Assembly (NCBI RefSeq): GCF_000213175.1
Contig: NW_009799179.1
Location: 9,701,470 to 9,765,469, forward strand
Direction: 5' to 3'
Origin: Neurospora tetrasperma FGSC 2508
Taxonomy: Eukaryota > Ascomycota > Sordariomycetes > Sordariales > Sordariaceae
Length of the DNA: 64,000 nt
Both the position numbers and the translations under genes were made by a program. The notes under the pieces were generated by a model. That model did not search any database and was not told where the DNA came from. It saw nothing but the letters and a program-made list of their open reading frames with translations. Shown here piece after piece: positions 1-12,361 of this stretch (the first letter of the stretch is position 1; every line of letters begins with the position of its first letter).

Positions 1-3000
1 CAAACATCAAGGACGACTATGACGACGAAATCGCCGATTGGGTCAGCGGAGACGAGGTGTCTGACTACCACACATTTACCATCCCCTACGGTCCCAAGTT
101 CCACGCCAAAAAGATCGAGAAGCTTTGCTACACCAAGGATCTCTTGCTCAATGCCGAGTGGAACCAGCACGATAATCGGACCGTGTACTTGCACCGCCAT
201 CCTGCCTTCGTAAGTCTTTTCCAATGGATATTCTTAAAGTCCTTTGCTCACCGCTTTTTCTCTCTCTCTTTAGTTTGGACGCTTTAAGGACGTCGTTGAA
301 GACTGCTGCGGACACTGCCCGGTTCCCCAGACCGATGAGGAGAAAGACATTGCCGAAGAGGAGGAGAAGATCTACGTCTCTGGCAGAATTTCCTTCATCA
401 AGGACGACCCCGGAAGACAGCAGATTGGCTCCTTCAACCCTTTGACCGATGATGACTGGACGGAAATGGCCTATATCGGCAACACTGCCAGGCTGTGCCA
501 GGCCATTGTCGACGAGGATGTTGAGCATGTCCAAGACTGGCTTGCTCAGGAGGGCGCCGATCCCAATACCAGAGACCACACAGGCAGGACTCCCCTTCAC
601 CTTGCAGTCATGTCCTCCTCGCCCGCAGTGGTTCGTGCCCTCGTTGAGGCTGGTGCCCGCCTTACTGCGCGTCTCGCGGACGGAAGAACCGCACTCCACC
701 TGGCCGCTTCTCGTGGCGACGTGGAGATTGTCAAGATCCTCATGAATAAGAGCAACACCAACGAGGAAGGGTTTGAGGAACTGGAAGATCAACGTCGTAA
801 GGCTAGGGCTGCACTTCGAGAGAAGAAGACGGAGAAGATGGATGTCGACGAGGAGAAGGCGGACGACTCGGAAGACATCGAAATGATTGAAGCTGGCGAT
901 GCCGAGTCTGATGCCGGTGGCGATAAGATGAGCATCGCGACAGGCTCGTTTGTCAAGGTTGACAAGACTCCTGAAACACCCGCACCTGATGGCACACTCG
1001 TAGCCGAAGATGAGGAAGGCCCTGACTTCTACAAAGTGGATGAAGTTGCATGGGATATTCCGTGCTCGGCTTTGCACCTTGCCATCATGGAGGGGCACTG
1101 TGAAGTTGTCAAGCTTTTGTGCCAAGAATACGGAGCTGATGTCTTGCTGCCCGTCAAGTTCCCTCAGGATAAGAATAAGGTCCTCCTGACGCTGGGTCTT
1201 GTCATGGCCCTTCCCATCGAAAAGGCAAAGTCGATGGCTCAGACGCTTCTCAGCCTTGGTGCCACGGTCGCCCAGGCGGACATGAACAGTTGCACTGTGT
1301 TCACCCGTTACGTGGAGCGAAATGCCAGGACGCTGCTGGACTTGGCCTGTGAGCTCGACAAGGCAGGCTACAAGACGGCAATCAACCACGTCTGCAATCA
1401 ATGGGCCCAAAGTGAGACGCCATTGCTAATCGCAATCAAGGATGGCGACCTGGGCATGGTTGTGAAGCTCCTTGAGACGGGCGCTGTGCCGGAGATTGAC
1501 TTTGAGACCTGGCTCAAGAGCGCCAGACAATCGCCCAAGGAGAGCCGGCTCAGCGACTTTGAGAGCAACAAGAAATTGTTCCGAGAAGATCTTGATCGCC
1601 CATTGATTGCTGCCTTGCGGTCCAAGGAGCCCAGCATTGCGCTTGAACTTTTAGAACGGGGGTGCGATCCGAATCCCCTCCACCCCGAGTCAGTAAGGGG
1701 TTTGCACAGTACTTACCACTATCGATGGAAGGGCAAAAGTGCCCTTGACATGGTGCGGGAGCAGCTAGAGGATCTTCGAAAATACAAAGGAGAAAACACA
1801 AAATTCGAGGAGCCCAAGCCGCGCCTGGGACTTGACACCTATCTCCAACGGTTCAAGGAGGGCACTTATCAACACTGGGCGGTATCCGGCGGAGTCAAAG
1901 TTGAGAAGATGGGGGACCCAGAGAAGCGGACGGAATATGAGATAGGTCTCAAATGTCTTGAGAGAACGAAGGGCATTCCTGAAAAGGAGCAGGCCGTCCG
2001 AGACGCCATTGCGACGCTGGAGAAAATAGAACAGAGCATCATCTCTAAGGGTGGCAAGACGTTCAAGGAGCTCTATCCCGACCGCCAGGAGGACGGTAAT
2101 GATGACACCAGCATCAATCGCCATGGGTTCTGGCTTGGTCGTCATCATGACGACGAGGTTTCCAAGAAAGAGCCGTATCACTACAACTTCGTGTTCACCG
2201 GTGTTCAGGACATGACTGAGACAAAGCAGGCTGCCTACATGGAGCTTTTTGGGGCCGTGTGGACTGGTGATCTCGATAAGGTCAAAAAATTCACCCTGAC
2301 TTCTTGGGACGACGCCAAGCAGCAGCCGCCACTAAAGATTGCTGTCGAGGGTCACAACGGACACAATCCCTTCACCCTGGCGTTGCAGCGTGGTCACTAC
2401 GACCTCGCCAAGGCGGTGCTAGAGATTGCTCAGGCGCAGTACTCACCTCCGGAGAAGGCCAAGACCCGTTACTCGATGAACAAGAGCGGCGGGGAAGAAG
2501 AAGAAGAAGATGATGATGATAGTTCCTCCGACGAGTCTGCACCCAGAATTGTGGGCGAGACTGTCGACGATCAGCTTACCATTGACACCATCGGTCAGGT
2601 GTCCATGCAAGTAGAGAGTCACACCTTACCAGTGAATCTGCTCAGGGGCAGGACGGCCACCAACGGCCTCAACTACGGCAGATGGAGTAATAGCATGCAG
2701 TTGAACAAGGGCCAGGTTCTCGATGATGAAGAGGAAACGTGGGATCCGCTGATGTATGCCGTCACGAACAACGACTTGAAGCTCCTTAAGTTCGTGCTCG
2801 ATATGGGCGAGTACTTTGGAACCCTGCAGCTTGACCCGGCCACAGAACCTCCCAAGTTCTTTTCCGCACCAGATGAAGTCTTTGCCACGGCCATTCGGAA
2901 GGGACGCGTTGAGGTCATGGCTGAGCTGATCAGACGCACGGGTGCGGGCTTGCCATTGGAGCACCTGGTGGAAGGATCCGGTGTCGAGCTTAAGGAGCAG

Positions 3001-4752
3001 CCGCGCTACTACCAGGGCTTGTCGGTGTATGGAAAGAAGAGAAGGGATTGGGCCAATGCCGGCCGGGAAGTGGCTCAACAACCACGCGATAAGAATTCCA
3101 CAACGTCGCCTCTGCTGAGAGCTGCAGAGAGCTGTTGCATCGAGAGTATCCAGTGGTTCCTGAGCGATGCCCCGTTGAGACATTACCTCGAGTTTGCCAA
3201 GTCCAAGGCTGCTCAGGAAGACACCAGGATGCAACACCTGGGACGGGCTCCCGGAGGTGTTGAGGGTGCGATCGCTAGATGGCTTGATGATCAGGGTAAG
3301 TTCCGCGTTGCCATCCGCTTTATAAAGGCAAAAGCTAACAAGCATATAGGCGAGTTGATCATCCACGCCGTCATTGTCAAGTCTGGCCAAGTCGACGTTA
3401 GTCATCTGGTCTCGTATCTCATCAAGGCTTGCCCTGAAGCCTTGGAGGCCAAGTCACACAACGTGACACCGCTGGTGCAGGCCGTCTACATGGGTCGTGT
3501 GGAACTCGTCAAGCTCCTGCTAGAAGCCGGTGCTGACCCGAACGTCAGGACTAGCTCGTGGACCAATATCTTGCACGCCGCATTGACATACACGCCACCG
3601 GCTGACAAGCTCAAGGAACTGCTAAGCCTCTTCGACCGCGAGGCCGTCATCCGCATGATCACTGAGCGTTCCAGCCTGGCCAGTGATGGCCGCACCCCAC
3701 TCCACCAATGGCTGACCTGCATCGGAGGGAACGAAGACCACAACAAGTCCGTCGCCGTCTTCAACCTCCTCGTTGAGATGTCGTCTGAGGCGGTGACCAC
3801 CGCGCTCAATATGCTTGACGCTTCCGGTGACACGCCTCTGCACGACATGTTAACCTCACACACCAGCTCCAAGCTGATCCGGGCCGTGCTGGACTTCCAA
3901 CCCAGCCTGCTCTTCCGTGAGAACGCCGTGGGCCGGACCCCCGTCGAAGTGGTTCACGACGAGCTCATTTCCAGCCGAGTCAAGTCAGAGAGCGGACAGC
4001 AGGGGCGCTACCATTCAAGGTACAGTGTGTCTGGAGCTGAAGGCTACCGCTACTTGCTGGGAGAGAAGCCGCAGGCGTTTCTCAACAACATGAAACTTCA
4101 TCAGGAAAAACGGAGCCGTGAGCATGAGAGCCAATATAGTGACAGCCAGAATACCCGAATGTGGGCTCTATGCCAGGAATATTTGGCCAAATTGGCCAGC
4201 ACCCCTCCGCCATCTCGTTCCGCTACACCTCCCACCACCGAGGGCCAAACCCAAGCCCATCATGCCCGCGAACAGTCCCCTCCCAAACGCCGCAAGCTCA
4301 CGACAGAAACCGAAGGCCGTCTTAACGCGCACATCATCGCCACCCACAAGCTAAAAGAGAAGCGCACGCTCGTCTCTCTCCCCGAAGCCAACGACGTAGC
4401 CAAGCGTCTGGGCGAAATGAAGGTGGGATCCAAGTACAATTACCAACTTGCTCCTCCCGAAGAGGAAGGTCAAGAAGAAGAAGAGGTGAAACGGTTCGCA
4501 GACGACGAGACCCCTTTCGCCTCCAAGCCCGACCGTCGCACATGGGGGGACGGTGTCCGTTATGGCAGGTGGAGAAAGCAAAGTGGAGAGAAGCAGACGC
4601 CGAGGAAGAGTTATCGTGTACTTGCCAATGTGGCTTGGAAGGATCTGAAGAAGAGTGGGGAGAAGGCTGATGACGGGCTGGATTGGGGACGGTGTAGGTT
4701 TTGCGGGGATTATCATACGAAGTCTGGAGAGCCGCATCCGTACATCCACTGA
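1..4752 (+). CDS. Large ankyrin-repeat protein, 5' end missing
   Basis: The gene enters from the left edge, so the N-terminus is absent. Visible exons are 3-209, 274-3295 and 3350-4752. Intron 210-273 starts GTAAGT and ends TTTAG; intron 3296-3349 starts GTAAGT, has GCTAAC and ends ATAG. That second intron is 54 nt and has no stop, so a plain reading frame runs straight through it. Spliced, about 1,543 residues are visible. Ankyrin units are clear by their TPLHLAV-, TALHLAASRGDVEIVKIL- and VELVKLLLEAGADPN-type helices, near the start and again in the last third. Acidic low-complexity stretches lie between (around nt 830-1,010 and 2,490-2,540). The C-terminus ends in a Cys-x2-Cys plus His motif (CRFCGDYH), a possible zinc site. 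Ankyrin arrays bind proteins, but the partner and pathway cannot be told. It converges with the nucleoporin gene at 5,456. Confidence 0.85.
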
Positions 4753-5455
4753 AGCGAGAATGACATGAGAAAGGTCGGGATTGGGATGTTGAATAGTTCG
4801 TCGCTTTTACATGTCTGCGGCCGGGCAAGATGGAGTTGCATGTTTGAAGTTGAATGGGGGGAAATTTCGATGTTTTTCTGTCTGATTTTCCTTTTGGTAG
4901 TTTACTGTAACCTGCTGGAGCAATTTGCGAATTGATAGTTATAGATTTAAGTCAGTTCGCGATGTTTTATCGATTCACTGTCTTCAAGTGATGATGGTCT
5001 TGACAGGTATCGATTGACTGCAATGTTAGGTAACTTTGCACACACCCCACAAATTTGTAAAAACCACTTAGCACCCTAATTCCAGTCTATCGTTACGTAC
5101 CCAAGTACGTAGAGTACCTGCATAGGCCATCAGTACCTTAACAGTGATAGTTGCCATCGAAACTCCCATGAGTTTGATGTGCAAAATCCTCGTTGAATAC
5201 ATCACGCGTGTTTCAGGGCCATTTTGTGGTAAAATTTTACTTCTTCATTCCTCTTGCCATTCTTTCACTCTCATCAGATCTCGATATACTAACCCTACCA
5301 CTAATCAATACAGCCTCATGTTCCAACTCCTTATACTCCCCAGTCAGTCGTCCTACCCCTCCACCATCACCAACCGACACTGACAACTTGAACTGACATA
5401 AACAGACAAACAAACACAAGGCGGGATAATCCAATAGAGTCTGTCAGTCAGTCAA
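4753..5455. other. Intergenic, two facing 3' ends
   Basis: 703 bp between two convergent genes. It should carry the 3' untranslated regions of both. The short open frames here are low complexity and look unconvincing. No RNA gene or repeat was seen. Confidence 0.6.
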
Positions 5456-8400
5456 TCAATCATCACTCAGCCTCTCCACCCTCGGCCCTTGCTTCTCCAA
5501 TGCCTTTCTCAACAGCGCCAATTTGCCCTTCCTCCTCACCTCCCGCGCCCTAATATCCTTCCTCTCCTCTTCCGTAAACATTGATATCTTCTTCCTTGGA
5601 CTTGGGCTAGACGTCGTCGCGGTGGTGTTGCTCCTGACCGACGCCGAGAAAGCGCCAGGGGAGTGTGATTGTGAGAGCTCGATCCTAACTGAATCTCTAG
5701 GGGTAAATGTCGTTGAACTTCTCAAGCTGGATGTGCTGGCCTTGAGTGGATTATGTGTAGGTGTAGGAGTGCCTTCTCTGCTCTCTGCTGCTGACCCCCC
5801 TTCTCGCGATTGGGATTGGGAGAGTTTGAGGCGCTGGATTTGCATCTCCAGGAGATCGACGTCGCCACTCCTCTTCTCAGCCATGGTCGTCATTTTTTGA
5901 ATGGTTTTCATGACGGCTTCAACGGTGGGTACCTTTGCGGCACCGGCGAGAGAGACGGCGCCCTTTTCTGCGGCCCTGGCGGCGATTTTGGTCCTTAGTA
6001 GGACCAAGGCCTCCTCGGCTTCTGCGAGTTGCTTTGCGAACTGGGCATACGACCGGCGAAGCTCTATCTGTTGCACGCTCTGCTCCCTGCTGAGCGGCTG
6101 GGCTCTGATAGTGGCGATCTGTTCGGGGTCTGTTTGGGCAGCGAAGAGCTTGCGCATGTCTTCCTCTTTGGCGCGCATGGTTCTGAGTTCGCGGGATACC
6201 TTGTCGAGCGTCGCTTGCGTCTCGGCTATGTCCTTGATGCGGCCTTCTTCCAACTCCCGAGCCAACTGGCCGTCGATGAGCTTGGTCAGCTCTGAAGCTT
6301 CGACGAGGACCCAGTCCTCGGGGTTTTCGAGGTCTTCTTTTGTGCGCCCACCCGCCTTGGCGAACTTTGTATGGCCAAGGATAAATGATGCCAAAGAGCG
6401 CGAGTTGAGACCGAGGCGGTCGGCCATGCGGTTGATGTCCCGCCACAAAGTCTCGACGGCTGCGGGGACCTCGGAGGAGGGTTTGGAAGAGGGGGCATGG
6501 TACGTCTCGAGCTTGGAGTCGACGACAAGGAACTCGTTCATGGTTAAGGTAGGCTCAACTTCTGCGGCAAGTAGTTGCTGGATGCCTTCGTCTTCGGGGT
6601 CGACAAGCGCTTGGGCTTCGGCCTCCTTCTTGGCGGCGAACTTGCGCTGGGCAGTCACGTTGGGGTCGACTGGTGGAGGGCCCTTGGGGGTGGTGCTGGC
6701 GCCCAAGAGCTGATTCTTGTTGAAGACGGGGGTGCTGGCAGTCCGGGGTCCCTCTTGTGGCCTGAACAAGCTGGGCTGGGCGGTTTGTGTGCTGCGAACG
6801 GGACTGGGAGAGTCGAAAGGCCCTGAAGGCTTGGAGAACAAGGGGGGCGCATTCTTGTTCGCCTCGCCAAAGAGGGAACGACTCTGTGGCTCCGCCTCGG
6901 AGCGGGAAATGTTAGAGAATGTGCTCGCCCCCATGTTGTTGTTGCTCTTGCCGAAAATGTTTCGGGATTGGTAACGTGGGCTTCCGTTTTCGAAGTGGAC
7001 GGACATAGTCGTCTGGTCGAGTTCCTTAGAGACATCGACACCGCTACCCTCACTACCCACCTCCGAGCGATCCTCATCCTCATCACTGTTTTCATCCTCT
7101 TCTTCGTCGCTCCGCTCCTCGTCTTCTTCACTACCACGCTCCTCCTCCTCTTCCTCTTCCTCGTCCTCATAACCCTCCTCGTTCTCATCGTGCTCCTCTT
7201 CCTCCTCCTCTTCCTCCTCCTCCTCAGCCTCACCTTCCTCCTCCTTGCTCGGGCTCCAAGGGACAGGAGGCAACTTGGGAAGATCCTGGGCCTTACTTGG
7301 GGTATCGGGAGGCAGTGGAGCAGCCTCCGCCTTCTTACTGGCAGGCTTGGCCTTGCTCGATAAGAAATCTGGTGGCAGAGGAGCTTCATCGCTTTCAGCT
7401 TTGGATCCTGTTTCTAGTGGGTCAGCTATTGAAGATGCTGATGATTCACTGGGAAGGAGGTCCGTCTTACTAGTAGTCTCGGGTACCTCCGAAATATTGG
7501 CTAGGTTCTCCTTATTTTCTGTATCTTCCTCCTTGACCTTGGGGGACGTCGCCAACTTAAGAGCATCCGCAAACGATTTGGGCTGCGTCTCCGACTTAAG
7601 GGGCACCGCGAACGGGTTAGGCTTCGTCTCAGACTTGAGAGGAGCGGCAAACGGATTAGGCTTGGCCGCAACTTCCTCAGTCTTGGGCTTTCCAAACAGA
7701 TCGGTGAGCGGCTTCGGCTTGGACTCTTCGGTCTTGGGCGCGCCGAACACATTGGAGAGACCACTGCCAGGGGGCTTGGGAGCACCAAATATGTTGTTGG
7801 AGGCAGGGGTACCGGCGGGTGTCGTGGACTCTACGTTGAAGATCGACTTGGGCTTCTCGATAACAGGCGTGGGAGCCGCGCTCTCCATGGTCTCGTCCTT
7901 GGTTTCCGCGGCAGCAGGCTCGCTCAGTGACAGACCGAATCCACTCCCAAACATAGATGCACCCTTCTTCTCTGAAGGCTCCTCGTTATCGTTGGCGGTC
8001 TTGACGTCAGCCTTGAAAGTAGTTCCAAGCACAAAGGGTGATGATCCAAAAGCGGAACCTCCCGCGGGTTTCGCAGCAGGAGGAGGGAACGCTGTGTCAG
8101 AATCCATCGAAACTTCAATGCTCTTCGATTCAGCGGGCTTTGACCCAAAAATACTTCCGCCGGAGTTGTTACCGGCGAGAGAACCGAATGCGCTGCCTTC
8201 CGACTTCCCTGCAAAACTAGTAAAGGGAGTAGGCGTACTCGCAAAGCTGGCAAACCCACCGGATGACGAGGCAGCACCACCGCCAAAGACCTTACCTGAA
8301 GTTCCCGCAGATGCAGTGCTGGTACCACCAGAGGCCCATGGAGAGGCCTTGACCCCCATTCCGATCATGGATGACTGGCCAAAAGCAGGAGCCGCCGCTG

Positions 8401-10066
8401 GGCCTCCAAGCGCGCTTGGGGCGCCGAAAGCCGGAGCAGCAGCAGCCGGAGCACTTCCAAAGCTGCTGGAGCCGAATGCCGGGGCTACCGCACCGCCACC
8501 TCCCCAAGGGGACGTCTTGGCCCCGAGAGATGGAGCAGCACCGAACGCCGAAGAGCCAAATGCTGGTGCAGCCGTAGTGGAAGAGCCAAACGCAGGCGCA
8601 GTCGTAGTAGAAGCGCCAAACGTAGGTTGAGGTTGTGCTTGCTGCGCAGGTTTGTTGCTATCCATGACAGCAAGACCAGGGTACGTGGTCCCGTTACGAA
8701 TCGAGTCGTTGTAAACGATCCACCAAGCCGAGAGGACACCGTCGTTATTCAGTACCCAGAGGCCGGGCAGAGGACCTGGGGACTCGTTGATTTCATCCGT
8801 GGGGATGGGCTTATATACCTTGTCCTTAGCGGACAGGTCAAGGGCAGTACCAACAGGGAAGGTTTCCGTCATATCCTCACTCATAGGGAGAAGCGCACGC
8901 TTGGTGTCATCGGCGAATTCCGTTGTGGTAAAGGCATTGACGACCGGTTTGTCGGCTGCCAAAGGGGTCTTTGAGCGGGTAAGAAGTCCGATGCTCTCGG
9001 TCGCAGTAGAAGACACCAGAAGAAGATCGGTGAGACTCGGAGGGAAGTCCTTCAACCGCAATACTGAATGATGGGGAGCCTTTTCCGCCCCAAATGGCTC
9101 GACGGGGTCTGTCATCTTGTTGTAGGTAAAGGTGGCTTGCCCGTTTGGCTGCTGCTGGCGTGTGATAACGTAGTAAACAGACGGATCTTGGCCGCTTGCG
9201 GGATTGTAAATTGCCAAAAACACATGATTCTCGAGCCATGCCAGCGAAGACACGTGGTAGTCTCCCACGCCGGGGGGGTTTGGAATATGCGCCTTTTCGG
9301 CACCGTCTGGGGTCATCTGAATGATGGAACCGTCCGCCATGCCTGCCACCAGCTGCTTTCCTCGAGTACTCCATGACGCACAGCTAACCTGGGACCGTAA
9401 CGTTGGCCCGTTGGCTCCCGAGACAAGTTGACGTTCGTTCAGGTTGGCCATGTATAGATTGCCATTGGTGGTGATAACTGCGCAAAAGTGGGCGAACTCG
9501 GGTGCCGGGTTGGGTATCAGGGAACGAAGTGCTTCGCCGTTGGTGCTTATCTCAAAAGCGGACTGGGTGGTGCCGTTGCTAAGGGCATCGACATCGTAGA
9601 CTGCCAGGCCACCACCCTCCTCGGCGGACAAAATAAGGTATTTCTCGTCGGCAGTAAAGGCAAGCTGCGAGACGCGGAGGGGCATAGAGATGGTGGCTTG
9701 GGGCGTGAAGGGTCGGATGTCGCCCTCGGCGGGCTGTTCGGCCTCGAAGGCCTTTCGTACGGATTCGGTAGTGGAGATTATGAAGGCATCGGGACCTGCT
9801 GCGGCTACAAGGCCCTTGTGCTGGGCGATGCTGAGGAGGGATGCCGTCGGGGCGGGAGGAGGATTCCATTTCGAAGTCAGTTGGACTTTGGCCTCACCTT
9901 TGAGAGCAAGGAAGCCGAGGCCCTGGTAGGACACTGAGTTAGCATGACACTAGGGGAGGGAGGTGTCGCGCGCAACAATACATGCCTCTGTCTGGATGAC
10001 CTCGAGAGCAGGATCCTCTGTAACCCCGCCAGCTGCGCCGGACTGGTTTCCGAAGGCGAACGCCAT
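5456..10066 (-). CDS. nup159: Nucleoporin NUP159/Nup214 homologue
   Basis: Cytoplasmic-face nuclear pore protein; in yeast and animals this family docks the DEAD-box helicase Dbp5/DDX19 for mRNA export. Two exons: 10066-9986 (27 aa, starting MAFAFGNQSGAAGG) and 9922-5456, giving 1,515 aa. The N-terminal ~430 residues look like the beta-propeller (AAAGPDAFIIS, LAGMADGSIIQM-like blades). Residues ~450-755 are rich in AFGS/FG and FGAPK repeats, the natively unfolded barrier segment. Residues ~920-985 are an extreme Glu/Asp tract. Residues ~1,220-1,390 are predicted coiled coil (ELTKLIDGQLARELEEG onward), matching the Nup82-complex-binding tail of the family. The intron 9985-9923 seems to start GC rather than GT; joining there gives IQTE-GLGFLALKGEAKVQL, the join expected for fungal homologues. 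PUP1 lies divergently 1.3 kb away. Confidence 0.9.
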
Positions 10067-11399
10067 GGTAGCTAGAGGCACCTCTACCACTGATTGCAAT
10101 TGTTGTAGTCTCGGTGTAGAGGAAGATGTCTGGATTTATATCACCGAAAGTCGGATGGCATTGGGCCAAGGGCCTTGTGTATAAGGAATGGGGACGTGGA
10201 TGCGAGAGGCCCTTGTCGATCGAGAATCTTAGTGGTAAGGGTGGAGATGAAGTCGTAGTGACGAATGCGCGGCGGGGAAAGAAGCGCGTCGGTCGAAGTG
10301 ACTTGGCCGACGAAAGACGGCGACACGGTAGCTAGTATCGTCGTTCGAAGGTCGGTATATTCTATGCTCCTAGCACTACAAGGTACCTCGAGTGTTGGTG
10401 GAAGTGGATGGTGCGTGAAAGTGGATTTGGTGGGTTGTTTGGATTAAAAATGGAGAGTCGGCTGGATGGTTGTCGATAGTCTGTTGACTTTGGAAACTGA
10501 CCAGCTCGGATTGACGGTCGATAATCCCGGTGTGGGTATGGGATGCGGTTGACGACAATAAAAAAAAAAGAGGAAAATAAATGGCGACAAAAAATCCCTC
10601 CACAACAATAGAGTATGGCGATGTGGTGGTTGTGGTGTCCTCCAAGGAAGTCTGTCTCGATGCACTGCAGTGGTGAGTGCTCTGCCTGAGCCGACCTAAC
10701 TTTTGACTTTCAAATTGGAGACTGACGCATTGGACGTCAGACGGGAACCAAGAAGAAGACGCGACCCATGATTTTTCTGAGAAGGGCCGCGGCGGACATC
10801 TTTGCCTGCCGTGTGCCCGTGTCCGGGTGAGCCAAGCTATCACCCAACCCCTGCAACAACAGCATGAGAGTATGATGTGAGTCTAGCCTGATCGGGTTAA
10901 ACCTCATCACGTGTAGAGGAGCTTTGGGCCATTACCACAGATAACCCTGGGTTATGGTCACCACTAACCCTGGCAGCCCTGTCTACGCGGTACCATAGTG
11001 CGCAACTGGGTGCTCTTGCTCGGCCGGCAGGGCAGCAAGCTCTCAGTGGACAAGAGTGGGCAGCTTTCAGTGGGGGAGGACCTGGAGGCGGGCAGCCAGC
11101 AAGCGGGCAACCAAGCAACAACCGCCCGCCTAGAGAGGAAGGCAGCTTCTAGCCTCGTCATCAGCTACCAGGTATCAACTGTACAACTGAACATCAACAG
11201 CAACATCACCAACTTGCCCCCCATTCCAGTCACTTCCCGTCATCCATCAACCTACACAACCAAACCCACGACGACCTTGCGGCAAACAGCTCCGCCGCCT
11301 CTTCCTGCCACGCCCACAACCAACAGCAGGCCGCCGATTTCACGACACCCTCACGATCCCATACATACATAGCCATCAACTAATACCCAAGCCGAAACC
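10067..11399. promoter_or_regulatory. Divergent promoter region nup159 / pup1
   Basis: 1.33 kb between two divergent housekeeping genes, so both promoters must lie here. The clearest element is a perfect 15-bp palindrome, ATAACCCTGGGTTAT, at 10941-10955, with a second half-site (CTAACCCTGG) about 10 bp to its right. The 150 bp before the pup1 start are CA-rich and pyrimidine-rich, as usual for a fungal leader. I saw no GGTGGCAAA proteasome control element. No gene is supported inside it. Confidence 0.45.
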
Positions 11400-12361
11400 A
11401 TGCCCGGCTTCGACTTCTCCAACTACAACCGCAATGCGGCGCTACACGCCCGCGGCGTTCCGCTTCCCAAGGCCACCAGCACAGGAACAACCATTGTGGG
11501 CTGCATTTACGACGGTGGTGTAGTTGTGAGTACAGCGTCATTCTGTCCCTCTTCCATCATACATTACACCCTGCATGCCACAGCTACCTAGCTGTCACCA
11601 CACCCCATGTTCCCATCTACCCGAGCAACAACTCACTAACCACTTGTTCCCCCTTGCAGATCGCAGCCGACACCCGTGCCACGTCCGGTCCCATCGTCGC
11701 CGACAAGAACTGCGAAAAGCTGCACTTCATCGCCCCCAACATCTGGTGCGCTGGTGCCGGTACCGCCGCCGACACGGAATTCACCACGGCCCTGATCTCC
11801 TCCCAGCTGGAGCTGCACTCTCTGTCGACCGGACGTAAGCCGCGCGTCGTGACGTGCATGACCATGCTCAAGCAGCATCTCTTCCGGTACCAAGGTCACA
11901 TTGGCGCGTACCTCGTCGTTGCGGGCGTCGACCCGACCGGCACCCACCTTTTCACTGTGCACGCGCACGGTTCCACCGACAAGCTCCCCTACGTGACCAT
12001 GGGCTCCGGTTCGCTGGCGGCCATGTCCGTCTTTGAGACGCAGTGGAAGCCCCAGCTGAACAAGGAGGAGGCCATGAAGTTGTGCAGCCAAGCGATCGAG
12101 GCAGGTATCTGGAACGATTTGGGTTCGGGAAGTAATGTCGATTTGGCGGTGATCACGCCCGAGAAGACGACGCTGCACAGAGGCTTCGTCAAGCCGAACG
12201 AGAGGACCCAGAAGCTCAAGAGTTACAAGTTCAAGAGGGGCACGACGGCGGTGCTCAATGAGAAGGTGATTAAGAAGGAGGAGATGGGGAATTATATCAG
12301 CGTGGTGGAGCTGGCAGAGGAGACGCCGGCGAGCGGCGACAAGATGGAGGTTGATACATAG
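11400..12361 (+). CDS. pup1: 20S proteasome subunit beta2 (trypsin-like site)
   Basis: Catalytic beta subunit of the 20S core; the beta2 position cuts after basic residues. Two exons, 11400-11525 and 11660-12361, separated by a 134-nt intron (GTGAGT...TTGCAG); product 275 aa, normal for Pup1. The propeptide ends at Gly29 and the mature enzyme would begin with the nucleophile Thr30 ([14 protein letters not shown]). Counting from that Thr as 1, the expected Asp17 (Asp46, in AADTRAT) and Lys33 (Lys62, in NCEKLHF) are both present, so the active site is intact. [13 protein letters not shown] and [11 protein letters not shown] are further family hallmarks. The C-terminal extension (residues ~235-275) is the arm that wraps beta3 in known structures. 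Divergent from nup159. Confidence 0.96.

Noticed and set aside
148-1410. 420-aa open frame on the minus strand
   Set aside because: Lies fully antisense to the ankyrin gene; its text is the low-quality mirror of well-conserved repeats.
7245-8630. 461-aa open frame on the plus strand
   Set aside because: Antisense of the FG-repeat part of nup159; its Ala/Gly/Pro runs are the reverse of the repeat codons.
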